A DNA stretch of 64,000 nucleotides, taken from positions 45,989,673 through 46,053,672 of the forward strand of contig CM034233.1 of NCBI GenBank assembly GCA_019916065.1, read 5' to 3'. Shown piece after piece: positions 22,401 through 34,600 of this stretch. The DNA is from Vitellaria paradoxa. Taxonomy: Eukaryota; Streptophyta; Magnoliopsida; Ericales; Sapotaceae. The notes below the pieces were generated by a model. It worked only from the letters and a program-made list of their open reading frames with translations. It had not been told where the DNA came from and did no database searches. A program made the position numbers and the translations under genes. Each line of letters starts with the position of its first letter. Within the stretch, counting starts at the first letter, position 1.

Positions 22401-25400
22401 ATCCCTTCCCCTAGGAAATAGGATGACAAAGTTTGATTGAAATAATCCCTGGCATTGTCTGACCTAAACCTTTTGATTCGAACCCCAAATTGAGTTCTGA
22501 TCTATCTCAGATGGTGCTTCTAAAGGAATGGAGAGCAAAAACCACCATCTCAGATGGCGTTTCTAAAGGAACAGTACAATCGCTATCTCAGATAGCGATT
22601 TTTGCTAAGCCTTGAGCCTCTTTCTGAAATCGCGCTTTTTGGTATGGATCCAAATCAGGCATCATAACCTGCAAGGGGCTCTCCCTTCGAGCCTCGTCCA
22701 ACTCACGGAGTTGCAGAGGTTCGAGGTCATGGGCAACCAGCTCGCCGGTCCGCTGCCGAGCCTCCCCGGGATGAGCTCACTTAGCTACCTCTTGCTCAGC
22801 AGCAACAACTTCACTTCCGTTCCATCCGATTTCTTCGTCGGCATGACGTCCCTTGTAGAGGTTTATCTCGACTACAACCCCTTCTCGGCGTGGCAGATAC
22901 CTGACAGTCTTCGAACCGCCTTGAACCTCCCAAGTCTTCTCGGCCAACTCAGCCAACATCACTGGAAAACTCCCCGATTTTTTCGGCGGCGACGCCTTCC
23001 TGGAGCTGAGAAACCTCCACTTGGCGTTCAATAATCTCGAGGGTGGTCTTCCGGCGAGCTTTTCAGGTTCTTCGATTCAATCTCTGTGATTGAACGGGCA
23101 GCGGAGTAGTTCGAGGCTCAATGGCTCAATTGCAGTGTTACAGAATATGACTCAATTGGACGAAGTGTGGTTCCACGAAAATTCCTTTTTGGGTCCCTTC
23201 CCAGATTTTTCAGAGCTAACGTTTTTGCAGAACTTCAGTGTGAGGGACAATGTTATTACAGATTGTACTGTTCCTTTAGAACCGCCATCTGAGATGGCAG
23301 TTTTTGCTCTCCATTCCTTTAGAAACGCCATCTGAGATAGCGTTTTTTTTTTATAGGAACTGCCCAACAACCGCGATCTTAGATTGCGATTTCATTAACG
23401 GCATTGCGCTAAATAGTTCTCGCCCGACTGTATTTGCACAAAAAGTTTTACTGTTAACAGTAAAACAAAAAAAAACTCACATGCAAGTATCACTAATTTC
23501 TGGTAAATATTGAATTCCATGACCAAGCCATGACTATGGAATCTTCTTCATCCCATTTTGCAAAATTTGGATCTCCATCTTCAGGTCCTGTTCCCAAAAG
23601 GTGACTGATTTTTCCTTTCCCCTTAAGAGAAGTTCGAACTAGTTGGGACCATTTCAAATAATTCTTCCCATTCAGACGGTATGCGGCCTGTATATGTTGT
23701 AACTCCCCTGCAGCAAACTGATTGGCCATCACTTCTTCACGTTGGGCTACAGTGGTATGAGAAGAGGTCTCGGTTGTCACAGACATAAGGTTGTTGGACA
23801 ATAACCAGTGATGAACAGTCGACTACCCATAGATACGAGTCTGCACTTCTTCACTCAGGGTTCTATTTCGAAGATATTCAGATCTGTCGGTTCTGTTCCC
23901 TCGATTGGAAGCCACCGATTCTCCCTTGACTCTTTGATGGCGCCTAAGGCTAAAAAGAAGCCTGCCGAAAAGAAGCCGGCGGAGGAGAAGAGGACTACCG
24001 TCGGTGAGAAGCCTACAAGCCACTGTAGACAACCAATCGGTTGAAAAGAACTGCCGAACGAGGAGAGCTGACGATTGGCGATGGACCTCTTGCCTTAATC
24101 GACTGGGTTCCAATGACGTCTGCAACGATGCGATCATCGATTGGAGATAATACCTGATGATGATGCTCAATCGTAGGTTGCGAACGAAGATGGTGTCACC
24201 TCTTTTAGCGATGCTAGGGCTTCGGAATGAGAATCAACTATTAGCGGCTTCAATTGTCGATTTGGAGGTTGCGACTAAAGATGACGTCATCTCTTTAGGG
24301 TTTCAGGATGAGAATCGACTATCAGCAAGGATCGCTGATCGACAAGCACGATTCAGGGACCCTCGCAATTGATGGTTGTACGGATGAGATAATCACGACT
24401 GTCCTGAACGACACTTGATTTGCAGGTAACGATTGGAATCAGAGATTTTCTCCCCTTTTCCTTCTTTTTTTTTTGGAGGAGACTTGAGTAAGGTTGATAG
24501 GGCTAAACCAGCCTGAACAATTTTCTGGCAATGAAGGCCAATCGAAAAGATTCCCAGAGAGCCTAAAGCTCTAAAGCTCTAATACCATGTAGAGAATGGA
24601 AGAAGAAGAATTTGTTTCATACCTCAAAGAGATTACAATACTGCCTATATATACACAGGATGCCTTCAACAAAAAAGGAAAACAAAATAATTATCCTAAT
24701 CAAATCCCTCAATCAAAGAGATTTTACTGACTACGCTATCTCCTATTTTAGGAATACATATATTTACATATATTTTTGCCAATAAGTTTAATTTTTCATA
24801 CATCTTGTTTAGAGTCGCAAAATATTGAGTGATACTTTTGTTAGACTGTTGAAGTTTGAATAAGTCACTGGATACATTATATAGTTGACTAAGATCACTA
24901 TAATACAATAGCTGAATGTACTCCTAGATCTCCTTGTAAGTATCTAGATGGGTGCATAAATCTACAATTTCAGCCTCCATAGAGTCCCATAACAGGCTCG
25001 CAATATTAGCATTATCTTGAACCTAAGAGTCATATGAGGAATTGAAAGATGCTAGTGAAGAGCTAGCGAGATGTTTTTGTTTGCCTAGTCTAGTCAACGC
25101 AATTTTGACTACCTTGGATAGTGAACCAATTAGGCCAATTGGAGGAATCGATTTAACTTTGATGCCATTGGAACAACACTATGACCGTGCTTGATTTAGA
25201 GTCACAAGTGAAGGTAGGATTGAGCACAAAGAAAGACAACCTAGGGTTTTTCTTTAGGTGGAGAGGTCGTTGGCAATCATCGACTTCAATTGACGACTAG
25301 AGAGGTCATTGTCAAAGCTAGACTAACAATGATAGGTTAAGCAACGAGAGTCGTCGACGATGACAACGAAGGACAATCAATGCGATTGATGATGTGATTG

Positions 25401-25601
25401 TTGATGTCACCGGTGGTTGATGGTCGACGACAATAGGGCCTCACAAGGTCAATGTTATCGACGATGGTTGCTAAGGGCATCGAGACCACTGATAGTGATT
25501 GATGCCGTTGGGTTGAGATGACTACGATGACAACAGTGAAGGACAATGGTGAGATGTGATTTTTGATACAGACATATGAATTAGAAAAGGAAAAAGAAAA
25601 G

Positions 25602-25647
<46 letters not shown>

Positions 25648-28600
25648 AGGATATTCGCTTTGATACCATAATAAATTATGAGAATGAAAGAGAATTAGGA
25701 TATTTGCTTTTATACCATAATAAATTATGAGAATGAATGGAATTGCTTGATTTCCTTTGGATATCAGCTATATTACATTCACATTATCATGTACAAGTTA
25801 GGAAAATAGAATAACCTGAATTACGAAAGAGAATAAATCAGTCCTAGCCTTAGTTCTATTTCCATATTTACAATATTTTCTAAAATGATCACGGGCAAGA
25901 ATGAGAAATTGTTGAAATATAAGATACCAGATATTGTGTGAATTTTTTTAAGGGTAATTAAACTTTACTCCCTTTATGGTTTTTGACAAAGAACACATGA
26001 CTCCTCTCAAGTTTAAAGTCAACACATACCTCTCATGATTTGGACCAAAGTGCAAAATTACTTGAAAATATTAAATTTAACTAGATTTGTATCAAATGTG
26101 TGCCATATTAGCTCACTAGCGAATAACCCGTGCCTACGACACTCCTCAATTAAAATTAATATGCGTGTATTTATAATATCCTGAAGCAAAATTTGTCTTT
26201 TTCAGTGCAATTCTCTTTCTCAATGCAACTATTCAAATATCATCATTAAGTGGGTCCCTTTTCAGAACTCATAAGTTTTTTACACTTATTAAAATCATAC
26301 ACCACAATTCTAGTGCTTTTATAGGCAAAAAAAGAAGTGAAGTTGTAGTGTTTTGGCGATGTAGGACAAAGAAACAAAAGTTTTGTGAAAGATCTTAGTC
26401 ATTTGTTGTAGAATAAAACCCAATCTCAACCTTTAGATCTTAGTTTGTTAGAGAGACTTTTCAAAAACTGTCCTGTTTTATTATATATATATGTGGTCAT
26501 CCCAAAAACATTATTTTGATAAATAGAGGCAAACCGAGTCTTTTAAAAAATGAAATAATATTTTATTTTAACATAAAATGTATATTTTTAATATTTTATT
26601 TTAACATAAAAATGTGTAGAAATATACTCTTTTCTATCTGTTTTTGTGAAAATGTTTTTTCCTCAACAAATTTTGACTCATGAATCACAAATTTAGTTAA
26701 ATTTAGCAGATTCATTTTGTTTCACAATTTATATATTTTTGAATATTTTATTCATTCATTAGTTTCCATTATTCTCCGTTCTATTGCTGATATGTCCAAT
26801 ATTTGGCTGTTATGTTCATGCTAACTGAAATATGCCATAAATTTATGAGCTTGAACTTCCGCGTTCATTCCCTGTGAACTGAACAGGGTTCTCAACCCTT
26901 GTTCTGTTCAAGTCTTCCAAGGATATTGTCTTCTTTTGTTAGGCATTTGTTAAGTGTCATATTTGCTTGGGTTTTTCATTAAGTTGTAATTTCAACTGTT
27001 GAAGCCTCCAATGTGTAAGAATTATCAAACAAAATGATCTACATGTTCTTGACATTTACAAGTTGATTATAAAATTTAAAACTACTGCCCATTTTCAATA
27101 TATTTTTAAGATATTTCTTTTTATGACTTTGTTTATAAATAGAATCATCAATCATCTCTTTAAGTATCAGATTGTTGCCAAATGTCATAGTAATAATAGA
27201 AATTATTTGCAGTACTTAGAAGTATTTTATGATGAAGGTTGGCCCTGAAATGCTTGAATTTGTTCAAATGCTTTATTCACTTTTTTAACTTTGCTTAATC
27301 TTTTTGTAGGGTATATCTGTCAAAATGGTTGCTGCAGGTGCTGAACATACTGCTGCTGTTACAGAAGAAGGTGAGCTTCATGGCTGGGGCTGGGGCAGAT
27401 ATGGAAACTTGGGCTTAGGTGATAGAAATGACCGCTTAGTTCCTGAAAAAGTTTCAAGTGTTGAGGTATGTCAGCCGTCTGAGATTTTTGTATTCATGAT
27501 ATTCTAAAAGATGTCAAGGCGGTTTCATTATACAACGGTTTAGTTTTGCCATCATTTGTATTTATTGGAAGAAGTATTTTGTTGTTCATTAGCTGTAAAA
27601 AAATTAAATTTAGAAAGTTATATAGGGCTGGTGTAATATATTATAAGAATAATTACATTTTACCCCCTTGGGGTTTGGCGTATTGCCCCCCTCTCTCATT
27701 TAAAAATCAACACATAACCCTCTTGTAATTTGGATTAATGTGCAAAGTTGACAAATTCTGTTAAATACAGCTAGACTTGTGCCTCATATGCCATGAAGGC
27801 TCATGTTTGATTATACAAAGAACATATTTAAGAAATACATGGGCAAATTTGTTTATGAATTTTGTATTGAGTCTCTTTAAAAAATGAAATTATATTTCAT
27901 TTTAACATGAAAAATGGGTAAACATGTACTTTTTTGGCATGTGAAGTAGAAATCCAGTTAAATTTAATAGATTATATTAATTTTACACTTTAATCTAAAT
28001 CACAAGGGGGGTTATGTGTTGAATTTTAAGCTAGAGTAGTCATATGTTTTTGAACCAATCCTCAAGGGGGTAAAGTGCAATTACCCCCATATTATATCCT
28101 CAATTTGATATAGGAGTTTTTTGTTAGACCATGTTGTAATACTGTTAAGAGCCCACATTCACTACATAACTGAGCTATAGATGATACAGAAGATCATTGA
28201 CTTGTATAAGATACGTATATGATTTTATCATCAACTATTGAGTGGGGGTGGAATTGACTCAGTTCCCATCATTCAAAACAAGCAGCATAATTGAAGATTT
28301 TGGTGGATATCAATGGAATTGCCGCAGCTTGCCAGTCGAGGAATATTGTTGTTGCTGTCTAGCAGCTGCTGCTGCGAAAATGTATTCCTATGGTTTCTCA
28401 GCACTATTTCAAATAATTTGGTGAACACTTTGAAACAAGGATCAAATCCCTTCAAATCCAGCAAGTATATCTACTCAGTCAAACAGTGAAACAAACTAAA
28501 ATATCCAGCAGTCATGTATTGAACAAAGATACTCAGATAAACAGCCACTTCATTAAACTTAATTTAACCATTGAGTAAACAATGTGCAAATCAAGGTTGT

Positions 28601-31600
28601 TATAATTTCGATTTAAATCATAAAGTTTTACGATGTTGGGACATTAAATGGGTAAAAAAATCTCAATTGTATAATCTTGTGAAACAAAATAGACTTTTAC
28701 GGTTTTCTTTTTTGTTCTAAAGTGATATTGCTACCACAAATGTTTCCCTTGTTACCTTATATATATATATATAATTTTTTTGATTGTATAGCATTACTAT
28801 TTCCTTTATCATGCTAGTTGACAGCTATGTGCATTGTTTCACCAAATTGGCTACCGCAAATTAAATGTAGTAGCTAGGATGGAAACAATTCTAATTCTGC
28901 AAAATTAAGCTAACTCAATTTTGTAGGTCACACTAAACATTTTAATGGTCTTTATTGTATAGTTGGGTAAAAGAGGCATAGAACTAGACATTGATGTTTT
29001 TGTGAGTTTCGTTGATGCGGATGAGTTTTTGTGTATGGCATTTTCTTGATGCCTGTTTTTATTATCTTCTTTTATTAATAAAATTATTTATTTATCAGAA
29101 AAAAAAAATAGTTCTAAATGAAGAAATTGTAGAATAATAGACTATGTTTTTATGTGATAGGCTGTAGATAAAGTCTTACGACTTGATTTTATAATTTGAT
29201 TTTTTTTTACCCTCCACCGATAGAATTTCGATTTTAACAACCTTCGTTCTGATACTTCAACACATCAATAAAACTTTCGGGGAAAAAAGATTATATGAAC
29301 ACTAAAGAAGAGAACAACATCAGGGAGGAAGAGTAGGGGAAAAGGGGCAGCAATAGCAGAGAAATTTGTGTAAACAAAGGAAAAAGCAAGAAAGGAAACT
29401 TGGAGCAGATAAAAGGGATGGTGGTCTGAGAGAAACCAATGAGGAAATGAAAATTCAGAAGAGGGCAAGAAGAAGAACCTGCAGGAAATGTGGTAGCAGC
29501 AGTGAAGAAGATCCCCCCCCCCCCCCCAAAAAAAACAAATCATCCAACCTCCTCCAATATGTGATTTTATATGAGGGAGGGAGGGAGAGAGTAGCTTTGC
29601 AGCAGCAACTGCTGTAGTTTTTTTCCCTTAAAAAATTCATCCAACCTCCTCCAAGATGTGATTTGATTTGAGAAGGTAGGTACAGAAACCCTAATTCCTC
29701 CTTGCTAAGGTGTCATGAAACTGGTGGGCCACACTTTAAGCCAATTAAATGATTATATATGGGCAACCCCACATAATAGGCTAAAAAAATAAGCCTGAAA
29801 TACTCCAACATAAATAAGGAAATAATACAAAAATAATAAAGAGAAATAATTCCTAAACTGCGTCAATTGTTTAGCAGCCTGATAAGTGAGAAAATTCATT
29901 GCTGAGTTGCTGAGTTTTATGAGTACCTATTGGATCATTAAAAGGAAATTATTGGCTGTGGTTTTCCTGGGCTATGTGGTAAAAAGCTGGTAAAATATGG
30001 CAATACTAGTTCATCCAGAAAAAATAGTCAACCAAGTGGGATTCCCTGTTAAGGTTGATCTGGCAGGAATCCCCCTGGCTGGGCATCCATTAGAAAGATA
30101 GTTTTCATCATATGTAGATTTTAAGTAGTACGTTTTCTGGGAAGAGTGTGGTTATTTACTCCTTTAAAATATATACATTATATATATAAAAAGTGTTCTT
30201 GCTTATCTTTCACCTTTTTGTTTTGAACGTGGAACTTCCTTGTGTTTTCGTAAGAGAATTTTAGGGGAAGCTATTCCTACGCGGTTGTTGCTATTTGTGT
30301 TTGTTCCATGTACTAAGTTGTTATATTTTTAAGTTTAGGGAGAGAAGATGGTTCTGGTTGCATGTGGATGGAGGCATACAATATCTGTTTCTTCTTCTGG
30401 AAGTTTGTTTACTTATGGGTGGAGTAAGTATGGTCAACTAGGGCATGGGGATTTTGAAGACCACCTTATCCCTCACAGGCTGGAAGCCCTACGTGAAAGT
30501 TTTATTTCTCAGGTAACCTTTTAGGGCTCCGTCAAAGGGATTATGATTTCTTGATTTTATATCAGTTCCTTTGTGCTCTCTTTTTAGACAATAAATCAAG
30601 CAAAAGAATAAGAGGATGAATTTTTTTTTTTTTTTTTGGGGGGGGGGGGGTAGATAAAATGTTCGCTAAAGGAATATGGAATTAATTAGGGCAATTATTT
30701 TCGAAAAGGGGGTGGTTTTGATGTCAGCCCCATAGCAGCTTGATCTGAGTAATTGGATTAAAATCTAACTATTCAGATACATTCATAAATTTTTAATTTA
30801 AAAAATACATAAAATGTGTTTGGATAGTTGAATTTTAATCTAACAACTCAGATCGTATTGTCATGAGCTAATATTAAAATTAATGTCAACCCCCCCCCCC
30901 AGGCGGTTCACTATTTCACTATTTTCACACCTCCCTGGCTTCAGTATTTTCACACCTCAACTCAAGCTGGGGCCTAATAGAATTGGCATGACTAAAAAAA
31001 CCAACACCCAAGACCAAGTCTCAAAGTGGGATGATATTCATTATAAAATGTCTCAAGTTCAGCCTGTTCATATATATATATATATATATAAACACAAGCA
31101 TCAAAACTACTAACACCCCCTTGATATGACCTTCTTCTTGTATACATAGCTAAAAATGCCTTTATAAAAGATGAGTATCCATGATGTTATTATAGATACT
31201 TTATGGGATTTACAGGGACCTTATGAAGGTTGTGTTGATCACATATGTACTATGTATGAATATACAAGATTACTCTGAAGACATAGGACAGTGAATGCAG
31301 TTGAAAAAGAGAATGAGAGAATTGGATCCTCCTCTCCCTTCTCAGCAATTTTATTTATAGAGTAAACCTTACAATCATATAAAGAAATTACAATCAATTA
31401 TGGAAATAGAAATTAAAGCTATATTTGTCACTACAAGGAAATAGAATAAAATCAGGGATTTTCCGTATATTTTTAACGTCCCTTCAAGCTGAAGCATATA
31501 AATAAAAAATGCCCAGCTTGGATGAAAGACTTTGAAACAAAAAATGAGGCAGCGGTTTAGTAAGAAAATCGGCCAATTGTGAAGAAGATCGAACAAACGG

Positions 31601-34600
31601 AGTACTCAACTCTTTGCGAAGTAACAAATCATGAATAAAGTGGCAATCAACCTTGATATGCTTCGTGCTCTCATGAAACACGGGATTATTAGTAATAAAG
31701 ATGGCAGCTTGATTGTCACAATGTATACCCATAGGAGCAGGAATATCGATACCGAAATCACGTAGAAGAGATCGAACCTAGAGCATCTCCGCGGCAATAT
31801 GGAATAAAAGTAAAATAAATTATGTTTATATATCTTATAAATAGCAATTTGTTAATTAACTCACTGCAAGCGCTGCCCAAAGATTTCCATACCTTTCTTG
31901 GTTGGTGCAACCCAACAGGAAATTTTCTTCCATGTGAATTCTAATGTCAATAATAAATCCTCCCTCTCTCAGATTTTTGAGGAAAAAGGATTGGTGGATT
32001 GGGGGGAAAACAGTCAAGGAATGAAACAAACCAAATATGCCAGTTGTATTTTGTATATTCGTTCTAGGTAACTCTTCAAATATTATCAATCCAAGTCTGA
32101 TAGAGCTCAATAACTATTCTGGGTTATGTGATGTCTTTTATCATTTCTAGGAATATTTAAATGTTAATAATAGAAGCGGGTAACTTTGGACTTGGCCATT
32201 TATTTAGTTGTAGATTTATATATCTATAGCCTTGTCTATTATATTTGATATTGTGTTTTGTGTCCAATATTGGCTTTTATTTTTCAGATATCAGGTGGTT
32301 GGAGACACACCATGGCATTGACATCTGATGGAAAACTTTATGGTTGGGGTTGGAACAAGGTTAATGACTTTAACCTCCTTTAATTTTCAACATGAATGCT
32401 ACGGTTTCATTTTATTATTTAAAATTGGGTAAATTACATTTATCTCCACTTAATATTTGGGTAATTACACTTAGCATCAACAACATTTAAAAGTTATACT
32501 TGTCTCTCTTATGTTGAAATGTTGTTAACATTAACCTCCTTTTGATAAAACCAGTAATTAAAACTTAATATAAAATGTCAAATCAGTCAGAATTTTAGAT
32601 ATTTTTCTTATTTTACCTTTCACTCTCTCACATCTGGTTAGTTTTCTTTACAAAAATCCTCAAAAGCTTTTTTTTTTTCCTTATTTTGCGCTTATTTTTT
32701 GGGATTTTTGTAAAGAAAAACTTACGAAAATGTGAGAAAATGAGAGATAAAATAGGAAAAATTCGTAAAATTTTAGTTATTTTTAACATTTTCTATCATG
32801 TTTTTAACGGTTGATTTAATTGGACGGGGGTTAATGTTAACAACATTTTAAAATAAGAGAGGCAAGTGTAATTTTTAAATGCTGTGGATGCTAAGTGCAA
32901 TTACCCAAATATTAAGGGGAGGTAGATGTAATTTACCCTTAAAAATTTTGCTACTTTGATAAGCTATAATGGCAATATTTACTTAATTCTTTCTTGCTTT
33001 TCATTATTGGTGTAAAATAATCATGGATGTTATAGGATTGCTCAATTTTGGTGTCTAGCCCTTTTCACTCGGCATTGTTCAGTTGTGCAAAGGTTGTGCC
33101 TCTTTTTGTGTGTTCTATAGGTTAATTTACTTGGTGGAAAGCAAATTTACTTTTATAGTAGATCAAATTGGATTCTCTTAGTCTCCTAACGAAGTGAGTA
33201 CTGCAGTGTGAATGGAGTATGTTAACAAGTTCTGGGTGATTTTATAAACATTATGTTATATAAATTTGAATGAATGAAATAACCAACTTGCACTGTAGAA
33301 GTTTTTTGCATGTACTCAAGGTCTTATCAATGAATGGGTTATCAAATGCATAAATTTGTTTGTTGTTGTTGTAATTGAAACTCACATTGATGAAATAAGA
33401 TACGTACGGTAAGCAGCTGAAAGTTGGCTTTCTATATCAAGCAACTAAAATGAAAACTTGGATGATTCATCAAGGCAATCACGATGGGATTCAAGTTATT
33501 GTACTGATGAATGGGGTATCAAATGCATCAATTTGTTCGTTATTGGAGTTGACACTAATTGATGAAATTAGGTGGTAAATGGCTAAAGTAACACAAATTA
33601 AAACTTTGAAGGTACATCAAGACTAGATTTTTAGTTAAGTTTGATAAATAACCTTTTCTTTGGATTAATGGGAGAAAACTTTACGATGTCAAAAGGGTAA
33701 ATCCTCTGTACACTCAGGCTACTAAACATATTTTTGCTAGGGCATCAAGGATAAAGGAAACCCATTGTGGGATGATAGGGTTCTGAGAATGGCCACTGCA
33801 TATGTTTCCTTTTCTCATTGCATATAATTTAGTAAATTAATTTTTTTTTTCTCCAGAAGAGCATATGTTGTGACAAGTTATTGATTCTTGCAAAATTTTA
33901 AAACCGAAGTGAACCACACAAAAATTGGCTAACATAGCAATTTTAAAAAAATATTAGGGCGCGAAACTGTAGGGACTGTCAAAACATAAATGTATAGTTT
34001 TATATATACACTTGTAAACATAAGTTTTTGTTGGAATATGGATCGTCTTAGGGCTTGTATAACAGCTGTATAAAAGCTGTATTTACAGCCTGTGTAACTG
34101 CTGTATAAAAGCTCCATAACTACTGTATAAAAGCTCCATAATAGCCTATTAGTCTTTCCTTATTAAAGGCTGTACAGCTGTACTCATTTATGTTGGCTAG
34201 AATTAGGTTATTTCTGCTCTTAGAATTATATTTATAGCCCTGTACAGATTATGTTTAAGATGAATGAGAAGAATTATTTTCTTCTAATCCTTCATGGTAT
34301 CAGAGCAGGTTTAGAAGCCCTAACCTTAGCCGCCTCTTAACCTAGCCTTCATTGCTAGGATTATTCAGCCTTCATAGCTGATTCACTGTGGCCTTCATAG
34401 TTATTCAGAATTTTTGATTATTCTTCTGATTGTTGTTGTCAAAAGAATAGTTAGTTCCTTCTTCAAAACTGTTTCTGTGTCCTCTTTAGATCAATTTTTT
34501 TTTGCCCACTGATTCCTTCCTTGAATCATGTCTGAGGTTACAGATGCATCTTCTTTCAGCCCCAAGAGCCCCTTCAACATCAGAAAATTTGAGCCTCCAG

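Larger units (their letters stand above)
22503..23478. mobile_element. gene-capturing inverted-repeat segment (Pack-TIR-like)
   Basis: Arms at 22503-22575 and 23262-23341 are inverted copies. They share ATCTCAGATGG, TTCTAAAGGAATGGAGAGCA and GGAACAGTACAATC in the same order when one is reverse-complemented. Between them lies a GC-rich LRR receptor fragment. Outside the right arm, 23342-23478 adds a degenerate ATCTTAGATTGCGAT motif and a perfect 22-bp palindrome. The layout resembles a Pack-MULE, but no target duplication was found and Copia-3 lacks about 1.6 kb here. Confidence 0.75.
18524..24784 (-). mobile_element. Copia-3, antisense, nested in Copia-4 gag
   Basis: LTRs at 18524-18732 (3', 209 bp) and 24588-24784 (5', 197 bp) differ at about six bases plus an 11-base internal duplication in the 3' LTR. 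It is flanked by AGTTT on both sides. The primer site and polypurine tract are in place. The coding order on the minus strand is gag, integrase, RT, RNase H. A 1.2-kb L1 LINE splits the region before RT. A segment of about 975 bp with inverted repeats has taken the place of about 1.6 kb of gag, protease and early integrase. It is closely related to Copia-1. Confidence 0.95.
14178..25891 (-). mobile_element. Copia-4, old antisense Copia split by Copia-3
   Basis: Diverged LTRs at about 14178-14346 (3') and 25718-25891 (5'). A tRNA-iMet-like primer site lies at 25657-25668. The gag runs 25200-24785, is interrupted by Copia-3, and resumes at 18523-18120. RNase H remnants lie at 14360-15340. Most of pol is missing, and its place is taken by an unclassified stretch at about 15340-18060. 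No clean outer target duplication was found, so edges are approximate. Confidence 0.75.
4406..27309 (+). other. 22.9-kb UVR8 intron
   Basis: Bounded by CAG|GTATTA at 4405/4406 and TTTTTGTAG|GG at 27309/27310. The two exons are adjacent in the UVR8 protein (EAFQ then [10 protein letters not shown]), so no coding exon is missing between them. Well over 80 per cent is recognisable transposon sequence: a Helitron with a Copia inside, a Copia split by another Copia that itself carries an L1 and a gene-capturing TIR segment, and a TIR element with a small Helitron. Confidence 0.93.

Noticed and set aside
22612..23034. 140-codon + strand frame resembling an LRR protein
   Set aside because: The LRR similarity is real, but the frame shifts near 22935, stops follow, and there is no signal peptide, membrane segment or kinase. 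It is a captured fragment and not a gene.
22640..23250. TMK fragment as a UVR8-linked host gene with introns
   Set aside because: It lies inside Copia-3 with inverted arms on both sides, so it arrived with or after that element.
14178..25891. exact target-site duplication for Copia-4
   Set aside because: GTTGAC at the lower side and CGGGC or TGATC at the upper side do not match; the outer edge has probably mutated.
28242..28464. two opposed 60-codon frames as a small gene
   Set aside because: No splice sites joining it to UVR8, no conserved motif and no start context; treated as chance.
29265..29640. overlapping frames on both strands around a C/A homopolymer
   Set aside because: Composition-driven frames in a low-complexity intron with no recognisable motif.
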